From positions 1,550,001 through 1,614,000 of the forward strand of contig NZ_CP119147.1 of assembly GCF_029167645.1 (NCBI RefSeq): 64,000 nucleotides of DNA, in the 5' to 3' direction. Position numbers and translations under genes: made by a program. The DNA comes from Streptomyces sp. AM 2-1-1 (GTDB lineage Bacteria; Actinomycetota; Actinomycetes; Streptomycetales; Streptomycetaceae). This document shows, piece by piece, positions 26,167 to 33,669 of the stretch (positions are counted from its first letter, which is position 1; the number at the start of each line of letters is the position of its first letter). Under the pieces are notes generated by a model that was not told the origin of the DNA, did no database searches, and saw only the letters and a list, made by a program, of their open reading frames with translations.

Positions 26167-27198
26167 ATGGTGAAGCCGCACGGCAAGAGCGACGACCGTC
26201 CGCCGGGCATGCTGGACGTGGCCCGGGTCGCCGGGGTGTCCGCGCAGACGGTCTCGCGGGTCCTCTCGGGACGCCCCCACGTGCAGCCGCAGACGCGGGA
26301 ACGGGTGCTGGCCGCGGTGGAGAAGCTCGGCTACCGGCGCAACAACGCGGCCCGCGTGCTCTCCTCCGGGCGCAGCCGCACCCTGGGCGTGGTGACCCTG
26401 CGGACCACGTTCTACTCGCGGGCGGCCCTCACCGCGGGTATCGAGAACGCCGCGCGGGCCGCCGGGTACGAGGTCAGCACGGCGGCCGCCGCCTCCCTGG
26501 ACACCTCCGGCATCGAGGCCGCGCTGTCGCGGCTGGCCGACCAGGACGTCGAGGGCGTCATCCTCGCCGTGCCGTTGATCCACACCAGCGCGCGCATCGA
26601 ACAGTTCACCCGGACCACACCGACGATCGCGGTCGACGGATCCCGCACCGACACCACGGACGTCGTCGCGGTCGACCAGGCGCTCGCGGCCCGCAAGGCC
26701 ACCCAGCACCTGCTCGACCTCGGGCACGAGACCGTCTGGCACATCGCCGGGCCCGAGCACTGGCTGGAGGCCGCCCGCCGACGCGAAGGATGGCGCGCCA
26801 CCCTCGAAGAGGCCGGCCGGCCCGTGCCGCCGCAACTGGAGGGGGACTGGTCACCGGCTTCCGGTTACCGCAACGGGCTCCTGCTGGGCCGGATCCCGGA
26901 GGCGACCGCCGTCTTCGTGGCCAGCGACGAGATGGCGTTCGGTGTGATCAGGGCGCTGACCGAACTCGGACGGCGCGTGCCCGAGGACGTCTCCCTGGTC
27001 AGCGTGGACGACATCGACCTGGCCGCCTACTGCACCCCGCCGCTGACCACGGTCGCCCAGCCGTTCGCCCGGACCGGCGAACTCGCCGTGGCCCATCTGC
27101 TGCGGCACATCAACGACCCGGCCGGCACGATCGTCCCGGAGTCGGTCGAACCACGACTCGTGGTGCGCGCGAGCACGGCCCCGTACGCCGGGACGTGA
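26167..27198 (+). CDS. LacI/GalR-family transcriptional repressor
   Basis: A 343-aa regulator. The N-terminal HTH and hinge are at about residues 15-62 (MLDVARVAGVSAQTVSRVLS, then a PQTRERVLAAVEKLGY hinge helix). A periplasmic-binding-protein-like effector domain covers the rest. The ATG at 26167 is preferred for the GGGGAAGGGAAG ribosome site; an in-frame ATG at 26134 is the alternative. It is divergent from the secreted lectin-tailed glycosidase, so it probably represses that gene and itself until a released sugar binds. A dyad operator lies in the shared gap. Confidence 0.92.
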   Translation: MVKPHGKSDDRPPGMLDVARVAGVSAQTVSRVLSGRPHVQPQTRERVLAAVEKLGYRRNNAARVLSSGRSRTLGVVTLRTTFYSRAALTAGIENAARAAGYEVSTAAAASLDTSGIEAALSRLADQDVEGVILAVPLIHTSARIEQFTRTTPTIAVDGSRTDTTDVVAVDQALAARKATQHLLDLGHETVWHIAGPEHWLEAARRREGWRATLEEAGRPVPPQLEGDWSPASGYRNGLLLGRIPEATAVFVASDEMAFGVIRALTELGRRVPEDVSLVSVDDIDLAAYCTPPLTTVAQPFARTGELAVAHLLRHINDPAGTIVPESVEPRLVVRASTAPYAGT

Positions 27199-27235
27199 CA
27201 CCGCCTCGACGACGCGCCGGGGCGCTGACGGATCG

Positions 27236-27262
27236 GCAGGGGGGCGACCCGCGTGCCCCTGC
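27236..27262 (+). terminator. Stem-loop after LacI gene
   Basis: GCAGGGG and CCCCTGC pair over 7 bp with a 13-nt loop, 37 bp after the LacI stop. I see no gene in the remainder of 27199-27528. Confidence 0.4.
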
Positions 27263-27528
27263 TCCCCGGACGCGATCGCGGGGTGGCCGGAGACCTGCGC
27301 GAGGCCGGGCAGGCGTGGTACCCGGCTCAGAAGCCGCGCGCGTCACCTTCGGGGCTGCGGCCTCCTGAAGCGGCTGGTCAGCAGGGGTGGCAGGCCTTCG
27401 GTTCGCGGTGCTCGTACGGGTCGTGCGCGGCAGCGTCGACGGTGCGGATCCTCCGGCAGGGCGGCCGATGAGTTCACCGTCCTCGAAGGGTCTACCGGGT
27501 GACACGACCGTTCTCGACAAGGAGTGCC

Positions 27529-27897
27529 ATGTCCACCATCCAGCCCGTGATCCTCACGGCGAACCAGGACGGCCTGCTCGGCTTCTACACGCACGTGTTC
27601 GGCGCCGAGGAGGTCTTCCGGGAACCGGCGGAAGGCCCGGCCTTCTACCTCGGCCTGCGCATCGGCGACACCGTCCTCGGGCTGGTCGCCAGGACCGATA
27701 CCGGGACCGGGGCGGCACCGCGGATCCTGCTCGACATCACTGTCGACGACGTCGAGGCGACGCTCGGCCGGGTGACGGCCCTGGGCGGCACGGTCCGCGG
27801 CGGCCCCACCGACATGCCGTGGGGACAGCGCGTCGCCCACATCCTGGACCCCGACGGCAACCCGGTGAACCTCACCCAGCCGATCCCGGCCCGGTGA
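27529..27897 (+). CDS. VOC-superfamily (glyoxalase/bleomycin-resistance-like) protein
   Basis: A 122-aa single-domain VOC protein with paired beta-alpha-beta-beta-beta units: PVILTANQDGLLGFYTHVFG at the start and GQRVAHILDPDGNPVNL at the end. The divalent-metal triad is not clear. Roles in the family range from dioxygenase to drug binding; none can be chosen here. AAGGAG precedes the ATG at 27529; an in-frame ATG 30 bp upstream lacks a site. Confidence 0.85.
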   Translation: MSTIQPVILTANQDGLLGFYTHVFGAEEVFREPAEGPAFYLGLRIGDTVLGLVARTDTGTGAAPRILLDITVDDVEATLGRVTALGGTVRGGPTDMPWGQRVAHILDPDGNPVNLTQPIPAR

Positions 27898-27987
27898 CCC
27901 CGCACCGGAACATCACCGTCGGGCGACCGTCCGTGGCCGTGCGCGCAGAATTGACGCAGCGGCATGCCGTCCTCCGACAGTCGACCG

Positions 27988-29214
27988 TCACACGGCCCGG
28001 TGGTGTGCGCGGGACGCCTCGGCCAACGACCGGTGGTAGGCCGCGAGACGGGACGTCCGGCCGATCGTCAGGGCACCGACCAGACGTCCCGCCCGGTGGT
28101 AACTGGCTTCCAGCCGCCGGGTGGAGGTGTCGATCTCGTGGACCTTCACCGTGTCGGCGACGGCGGGGAGACCCACGGAACGAATCCGGACGCCGTGCAG
28201 GTCGGACCAGAAGGACGGCACCTCGTCGAAGGCGGGGCTGTCCGCACCGCGCAGCAGGGTGCGGGCCGCAGTCACCGCCTGATCCACCGCGTTGGTCCAG
28301 TGGCCGAGCGCCATGGGCGTTCCGTCCGCCAGGGGTTGCGGAGCCCTGGCGACGTCTCCCGCGACGACGACGTCGGGTACGGGCGTGCCGTCCAGGGCCA
28401 GGGCTCGCAGGCGGGTGTCGCAGTGCACGCCGCCCTCGGTGCGCAGGCCGGAGTCGCTGAGCCAGTCGGTGGCGGGCAGAGCGCCGAGGGCCAGGACCGC
28501 GGCATCGGCCGTGACCTCGGTGCCGTCGGTCAGTCGCGCGCCGGAGAGGCTGCCGTCGGCGGTGGTCCGGAATTCCGTCACGGCCGTGTCGGTACGGAGG
28601 TCGATGCCCGCCTCGCGGTGCAGCATGCCGACGAATGCCCCCACCTCGGGTCCGACGACGCGCTCCAGGGGTGCGGCCCCCGTCTCCACGAGCGTGACGT
28701 CGAGGCCGCGGGCCCGGCCGGCCGCGGCGATCTCGCCGCCGAGGAAGCCCGCGCCGACGACGAGCAGGGAGCGGCCCCGGGCGAGTGCGCCCCGCAGCCG
28801 CGTGGCGTCGTCGTGGCCGCGCAGGGTGAACACGCCGCTGGACGGAGCCGGGGGCCCGGCGCTCGGGCGGGCCGTGGCACCGGTGGCGATCACCAACCCG
28901 TCGTACCGCAGTCGTGCCCCGTCCGAGAACGTGACGGCCCTGTCCCGGAGGTCCAGTGCGACCGCGGTCCGCCCCAGCAGCCAGCGGGCGCGGAGTTCGT
29001 CGGAGACCGGGAGTCTCGTGGCCGGCGGATCGTGCTCGGCGGTGAGGAACCCCTTGGACAGCGGGGGGCGGTCGTAGGGGGTGAGGCGTTCGTTCCCCAC
29101 GAGGGTCAGCCTCCCGGTGAAGCCTTCGGCCCGCAGTGTCTCCGCTGCTCTGACGCCGGCCAGGGAGGCGCCGACGATCACGATGTCCCGGGGGCGGGGC
29201 GGGGTGGCGGTCAT
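27988..29214 (-). CDS. FAD-dependent ferredoxin reductase
   Basis: A 408-aa NAD(P)H:ferredoxin oxidoreductase of the putidaredoxin-reductase type. The FAD dinucleotide motif is at residues about 13-24 (IVGASLAGVRAA). A DRPPLSK segment follows, then an NAD-binding motif VVGAGFLGGEIA near 150 and the VAGDVA flavin motif near 285. A reductase C-terminal domain closes the chain. The ATG overlaps the ferredoxin stop (ATGA), so the two are translationally coupled and form an electron-transfer pair. No P450 or Rieske oxygenase is adjacent, so the terminal acceptor lies elsewhere. Confidence 0.93.
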   Translation of the reverse strand: MTATPPRPRDIVIVGASLAGVRAAETLRAEGFTGRLTLVGNERLTPYDRPPLSKGFLTAEHDPPATRLPVSDELRARWLLGRTAVALDLRDRAVTFSDGARLRYDGLVIATGATARPSAGPPAPSSGVFTLRGHDDATRLRGALARGRSLLVVGAGFLGGEIAAAGRARGLDVTLVETGAAPLERVVGPEVGAFVGMLHREAGIDLRTDTAVTEFRTTADGSLSGARLTDGTEVTADAAVLALGALPATDWLSDSGLRTEGGVHCDTRLRALALDGTPVPDVVVAGDVARAPQPLADGTPMALGHWTNAVDQAVTAARTLLRGADSPAFDEVPSFWSDLHGVRIRSVGLPAVADTVKVHEIDTSTRRLEASYHRAGRLVGALTIGRTSRLAAYHRSLAEASRAHHRAV

Positions 29215-29417
29215 GAGGCGGTCGCCGGGAGGGGGGACACGGTGATGGCGCGGACGGGGCAGGCGGCGGCGGCCTTCTCGACCTTCTCGCGCAGCGCGTC
29301 GTCGGGGGTGGCGTCGTGGACGAGGTAGTCCTCGTCGTCGAAGGAGAAGACCTCGGGCGCCGCGAAGACGCACTGCCCGTGGCTCTCACACAGGTTCATG
29401 TCCACGGAGATCTGCAT
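29211..29417 (-). CDS. Small [3Fe-4S]-type ferredoxin
   Basis: A 68-aa acidic ferredoxin with cluster ligands Cys10, Cys16 (C-x5-C) and Cys53 followed by Pro. This is the three-cysteine pattern of streptomycete [3Fe-4S] ferredoxins that feed cytochrome P450s. AGGAG precedes the ATG. It is directly coupled to the downstream reductase gene. Confidence 0.93.
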   Translation of the reverse strand: MQISVDMNLCESHGQCVFAAPEVFSFDDEDYLVHDATPDDALREKVEKAAAACPVRAITVSPLPATAS

Positions 29418-29667
29418 GGGGGCTCCTGCGGTGTTCGGAAGGGGTGGGTGAGCGGCGCGCGCCCGCGGGTCGGCCCGCGCTGCGTGGTGGGACGGTGCCC
29501 GGCCTCGCACGCGGTGCGTCCCGCGCGGCGTCGAGGCGGTGCGTCGCCGGGCGGAGGGGCGTCCGCACACGGGACGTACGGGGACGTTCCGGCAAGACGG
29601 TGGGACGACAACGCGGCGAGGCGCCGTCACGGACCTCGCGCACCCGGCAGGAAGTGCGGGGCGGCCC

Positions 29668-30588
29668 TCAGGCGGCCGGCGGGTTGAAGCGGGAGTAGGC
29701 GGGGTCGGACCACCGCAGCGGGGAGGCCGCACCGACCTCCCGTACGCCCGTGACGGCGAACTCGACGATGCGCTGCGCGCCGGGGATGCCGGCGGTCTCG
29801 TCCGCGTCCCAGACCGTGCGGGCGCTGCCGGTGAGGTGGAGGGCCCTCCCCGTGGTCCAGCCGGGTACGAGGATGCCCGCGGACGCGTTGCGTTCCAGGT
29901 TGCCCAGAGTCATGAACATGGCGTTGCCGACGTAGTCGGGCCAACGCAGCAGGGTCGGGGAGAGGACGCGGACGAAACCGGGGTTGCCGCCCCGGTGGGA
30001 GGCGTCCGCGTCGCCCCGGTCCGAGGCGGTGGCGATGAAGAAGGTGTCCGCCTCGCGCAGTGTCCGCTGCTGGTCGGCACTGAGTTCGGTGCCGTCGACG
30101 ACGGTGCGCACGGTTTCCCCGTCGTCCGGTGCGAGCGCGCGGTGGTCTCGTTTCTGTATGTACTTGGGGCAGTTGGCGACCACCAGGTCGAGGGCGACGC
30201 GCAGGTGGTCACCGGTTCGGACGGCCCGTCCGTTGACGCGCATCCTGCGGCGGGTGGCCGGTTCGATCGCGATCATGCCGATCCGGGCGGGTGCGCCGGT
30301 CCGGGCCTCGGTGAGGAGTCCGGCCAGCGGGTCCTCGGGCGGCGGCAGCGCGCCGATGGTCAGGGTGGAGCCCGCCGCTTCGAGGAAGCCGGGAGGGCCG
30401 GTGAGCTGGGTGGCCCAGATACGGCCGTCGCGGTCCGTGCCGCCGATCACGATCATCGGCTGTTGGGCCAGGAAGTCGGCCGCGACGTCGGGGACGGCGT
30501 TCTGGATGGCTCCGCGTGAGAACTCCGCCTGCTGGGCGAGGCCCGCTCGCCCCTGCACGGCGATCTCGCCGCTGTGATAAGCGATCAC
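29668..30588 (-). CDS. Pyridoxamine 5'-phosphate oxidase-family (FMN-binding split-barrel) protein
   Basis: A 306-aa protein with two PPOX-like split-barrel halves: IVIGGTDRDGRIWATQLTG near residues 46-64 and DADASHRGGNPGFVRVLSP in the second half. A PKYIQKRDHR segment lies between them. Proteins of this build bind FMN or F420 and reduce small molecules. GAAGGA precedes the GTG at 30588. It lies between the ferredoxin pair and a VOC gene, all on the minus strand, and may belong to the same redox unit. Confidence 0.88.
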   Translation of the reverse strand: MIAYHSGEIAVQGRAGLAQQAEFSRGAIQNAVPDVAADFLAQQPMIVIGGTDRDGRIWATQLTGPPGFLEAAGSTLTIGALPPPEDPLAGLLTEARTGAPARIGMIAIEPATRRRMRVNGRAVRTGDHLRVALDLVVANCPKYIQKRDHRALAPDDGETVRTVVDGTELSADQQRTLREADTFFIATASDRGDADASHRGGNPGFVRVLSPTLLRWPDYVGNAMFMTLGNLERNASAGILVPGWTTGRALHLTGSARTVWDADETAGIPGAQRIVEFAVTGVREVGAASPLRWSDPAYSRFNPPAA

Positions 30589-30679
30589 GGCATGTCCTTC
30601 CGGCTGCGGAGCCCGTGCGTACGCCCGGGGGACGTGGCGTACGCACGGGGCGGGGTGGTGGCTCGACGCCGTGCGGTGT

Positions 30680-31135
30680 TTAGAAGAAGCCGCAGGTGGG
30701 GGCGCCGGCGGTCGGGGCGTCGGCCGGGTCGGCGCCGGTGGGCGCGTAGATCTCCAGGCGGATGCCGTCGGGGTCGGTGAAGAAGATCCCGCCGGAGGCT
30801 CCGCTCTCGCCGTGCGGCACGACTCCCTGGTAGGTGAACTCCGCGCCCAGCGTGCGCAGGACCTCCTCCGTGGCCCTGACCTCCTCGATCGTGTCGACCT
30901 GGAAGGACAGGTGGTGCAGGCCGGGCTTGTCGGTCGCGAAGCGGCCCTCGCTCTGCTGCCAGAGGGTGACGAGGAGTCGTGAACCGCGGCCCAGGAACGC
31001 CCAGCGCCGGCCGTCCTCCTTGCCCTCGGCCAGCACCTCGAAGTCGAAGACCTCGCGGTAGAAGGCGAGCGAACGGTCCAGATCGGTGACGTTGAGGCCG
31101 ATGTGGCCGGTCTGCAGGTTCTTCGCCTTGCTCAT
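30680..31135 (-). CDS. VOC-family (glyoxalase-like) protein
   Basis: A 151-aa VOC protein with HIGLNVTDLDRSLAFYREVF at the N-terminus, GLHHLSFQVDTIEE in the middle and IFFTDPDGIRLEIYAP near the C-terminus. His25-like, His and Glu positions match the metal ligands of type I extradiol or glyoxalase-like members, so metal binding is plausible. The ATG at 31135 follows GGGGAGA. It is divergent from a CGNR regulator, with a half-site-rich gap between them, so it is the likely target of that regulator. Confidence 0.88.
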   Translation of the reverse strand: MSKAKNLQTGHIGLNVTDLDRSLAFYREVFDFEVLAEGKEDGRRWAFLGRGSRLLVTLWQQSEGRFATDKPGLHHLSFQVDTIEEVRATEEVLRTLGAEFTYQGVVPHGESGASGGIFFTDPDGIRLEIYAPTGADPADAPTAGAPTCGFF

Positions 31136-31174
31136 GGTCTCCCCAAGGTGTCGTGGGGCCGCGAGACGCTCTCG

Positions 31175-31245
31175 CAACCGTTGAAAATGACTTTAGCGGT
31201 TAGAGACGGAGGCGGTCAACCGCTGATCTTCCTTTGGCCGGTTAG
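31175..31245. promoter_or_regulatory. Cluster of CGGTT half-sites between VOC and CGNR genes
   Basis: CAACCGTTG (31175-31183), GCGGTTAG (31197-31204), the dyad GCGGTCAACCGC (31212-31223) and CCGGTTAG (31238-31245) share an AACCG/CGGTT core in both orientations. They span the divergent promoter region. A TAGTAT hexamer (31243-31248) could be the -10 box of the CGNR gene. Confidence 0.5.
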
Positions 31246-31291
31246 TATCGGGAGGGCAGCTCCGACTGCCCCGCGACGGAAGGATCCAGCC

Positions 31292-31867
31292 ATGCCGCAC
31301 CCCCTCGGCGCCGACCCGCGGCCGCTCACCGGCGAACCGCTCGCGCTCGATCTGCTCAACACCCGCTGGATCGACGCCGAGGGTCCCCACGACCTGCTCG
31401 ACTCGGTCGACGGGCTCGCCGTATGGCTGGCCGGCGCGTCCGTGCGGTCCCGCACCGGCCCCCTCACACCGACGGCGGACCGCGCCACGCTCGACCGGCT
31501 GCTGGAGACCCGCGCGGCGCTCGACGCCCTGGTCCTGCGGGAGGACCCGTCCCCGGCGCGGGCCGTGGCCGCGCTCAACGAGATCCTGGCGAACGGCCGC
31601 ATACGCCGACGGCTGGAAGCCGACGGAGCACCGGGGTCCGTGGTCGAGCTGACCCGGCCGGAGTGGGCCCCCGCCTGGTACGCGGCCGAGAACTGGCTGC
31701 ACCTGGTGGCCGAACGGCCCGACCGGATCCGCCCGTGCGCGAACGAGGCGTGCGTACTGCACTTCTACGACGTGTCCAAGAACGGCACCCGCCGCTGGTG
31801 CTCGATGGCCGGATGCGGGAACCGGGCGAAAGCGCAGCGCCACTACGCGCGCCGCAGCACTTCCTGA
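31292..31867 (+). CDS. CGNR zinc-finger (ABATE-domain) regulator
   Basis: A 191-aa protein. Residues about 12-140 form the ABATE domain typical of this family (LALDLLNTRW start). The C-terminal CGNR zinc finger has Cys149, 154, 170 and 175 and ends in GCGNRAKAQRHYAR. These proteins are predicted stress-responsive transcription regulators. It is divergent from the VOC gene and the ferredoxin/PPOX genes behind it. It is one of three such genes in this window. Confidence 0.92.
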   Translation: MPHPLGADPRPLTGEPLALDLLNTRWIDAEGPHDLLDSVDGLAVWLAGASVRSRTGPLTPTADRATLDRLLETRAALDALVLREDPSPARAVAALNEILANGRIRRRLEADGAPGSVVELTRPEWAPAWYAAENWLHLVAERPDRIRPCANEACVLHFYDVSKNGTRRWCSMAGCGNRAKAQRHYARRSTS

Positions 31868-31885
31868 GCCGGCGGCACACGCGGG

Positions 31886-31921
31886 ACTGGCCCGGACCAC
31901 CCTCAGGTGGTCCGGGCCAGT
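31886..31921. terminator. Perfect 16-bp stem-loop between convergent genes
   Basis: ACTGGCCCGGACCACC and its exact complement flank a 4-nt CTCA loop. It lies 18 bp after the CGNR stop and 14 bp after the ligase stop on the other strand, so it should end transcription from both sides. Confidence 0.85.
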
Positions 31922-31935
31922 CGTCGGGCACCGCT

Positions 31936-33669
31936 TTACGGCTGGGGCGTCGGCCGCGGCTCCCCGGGCGCCAGCGGGAACTCCTCGCCGGCCCGGCGGT
32001 CGCGCAGCTGTGCGCGGCGCACCTTGCCGGAGGCGGTGCGTGGCAGCACCGGCACGAACTCCAGCACCTTGATCCACTTCTCCGGGGGGAGCTCGGCACA
32101 CGCCAGCGCCAGGAGGGTCCGGGCGGTCTCCGGGCCGGGCAGGTGGCCTTCGGCCGGAACCACGTACGCCTTCGGAGCCCACAGGCCCACCGGATCGGGC
32201 ACCGGCACGACCGCCGCGTCGTCGACCGCCGGATGGTGCAAGAGGACTTCTTCCAGTTCCCGCGGCGAGATCCGGTGGTCGAAGGACTTGAACATGTCGT
32301 CCGAGCGCGCCAGGTAGGTGAGCGATCCGTCCGGCTCCCGCCGTGCCAGGTCGCCCGTGCGGTAGTGCCCCCCGCTCAGTACCCTGTGCGTCCGTTCGGG
32401 GTCTCCGACGTATCGGCGCATCAGCCCCAGCGGCCGTTCGGAGAGGTCCAGGCAGAGCTCGCCCGGCTCGCCGTCGGGGACGGGCGACCCGGTCTCGGGA
32501 TCCAGGAGCACGACCGCGTAACCGGGCAGCGGGAAGCCCATGCTGCCCGGCCGGCCGGGGCGACCGGGAGGGTTGCCGATCTGGGCGGTGGTCTCGGTCT
32601 GGCCGTATCCGTCGCGCAGGTCGAGTCCCCAGTGCGTGGCCACCAGCTCCACCAGGGCCGGCTCCAGGGGCTCGCCGGCGGCGACGACCTCCCGCAGTTC
32701 GGGCGGCCGCTCGCCCAGCCCTCGCGCCGCCAGACCGCGCCATACGGTCGGCGGGGCGCAGAAGGTCGAGACCGCCCGGGTGCGCAGGACGTCGAGCACC
32801 TGCTCAGGAGTGCTGCGGGCGGCGTCCAGCGCGAGCACGGTCGCCTCGGCGTTCCACGGTACGAAGAAAGAGCTCCAGGCGTGCTTGGCCCACCCCGGCG
32901 CGGAGATGTTGAGGTGCACGTCCCCGGGGCGCACGCCGTTCCAGTACATGCCGGAGAGGTGGCCCACGGGGTAACTGACGTGGGTGTGCTCCACCATCTT
33001 CGGCTGGGAGGTGGTGCCGGAGGTGAAGTAGCGGAAGAGCGGGTCGTCCGCCCCGGTCGGGGCGTCGGGGGTGAAGTCCTCGGATGCGGTTTCGGAGTCG
33101 GCGTACGGGTGCCAGCCCGCGGCTTCGCCGCCGACGGCGATGCCGGTCCACTCACCCGTACGCGGGCCGAAGAGCGGGGTCAGATGCGCCTCGGCGACGA
33201 CGTGGCGCACGCCTCCGCGATCCAGGCGGTCCCTCAGCTCGGCGGCCGTCGCCGTGGTGTAGGTCGGGATGACGACGGCCCCCAGTTTGATGGCGGCCAG
33301 CATCGTCTCCCAGACCTCGACGCGGTTTCCGAGCATGAGGAGCACGGGGTCGCCGCGGCGCACCCCCTGGGCGCACAGCCAGTTGGCGACCTGGTTCGAG
33401 CGGCGGGACAACTCGCGGTACCCGATGAGCCGGTCCGTCCGGGGTCCGCCGGTTCCGACGATGCGCAGTGCGGTGCGGTGGTGCCGGGCGGCGGCCGTGT
33501 CGAAGTGGTCCAGGGCCCAGTTGAAGTGCTCGAACCGGGGCCACCGGAAGTCCGCGACGGCTTTCGCGAGGTCCGTGCCGTGCAGCAACAACAGGTCGCG
33601 GGCGGCCAGGAACCGCTGGGTGGCCGTCTGCGCCGCGGAGGTGTCGCCGGGTGCGGTGTCACGCGTCAT
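31936..33669 (-). CDS. Acyl-CoA synthetase / AMP-dependent ligase
   Basis: A 577-aa ANL-superfamily enzyme that activates a carboxylate as an adenylate, usually for CoA transfer. Signature blocks are all present: the phosphate loop TSGTTSQPK (216-224), YGQTETT (355-361), the YRTGDLARREPDG hinge region and a C-terminal PRTASGK with the catalytic Lys. The build is closest to medium-chain or benzoate-type acyl-CoA synthetases. It overlaps the upstream FAD/NAD gene by ATGA and is the last gene of the glutamate-mutase cluster. It therefore probably activates a product derived from 3-methylaspartate or a related acid; that substrate is inference. Confidence 0.9.
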   Translation of the reverse strand: MTRDTAPGDTSAAQTATQRFLAARDLLLLHGTDLAKAVADFRWPRFEHFNWALDHFDTAAARHHRTALRIVGTGGPRTDRLIGYRELSRRSNQVANWLCAQGVRRGDPVLLMLGNRVEVWETMLAAIKLGAVVIPTYTTATAAELRDRLDRGGVRHVVAEAHLTPLFGPRTGEWTGIAVGGEAAGWHPYADSETASEDFTPDAPTGADDPLFRYFTSGTTSQPKMVEHTHVSYPVGHLSGMYWNGVRPGDVHLNISAPGWAKHAWSSFFVPWNAEATVLALDAARSTPEQVLDVLRTRAVSTFCAPPTVWRGLAARGLGERPPELREVVAAGEPLEPALVELVATHWGLDLRDGYGQTETTAQIGNPPGRPGRPGSMGFPLPGYAVVLLDPETGSPVPDGEPGELCLDLSERPLGLMRRYVGDPERTHRVLSGGHYRTGDLARREPDGSLTYLARSDDMFKSFDHRISPRELEEVLLHHPAVDDAAVVPVPDPVGLWAPKAYVVPAEGHLPGPETARTLLALACAELPPEKWIKVLEFVPVLPRTASGKVRRAQLRDRRAGEEFPLAPGEPRPTPQP

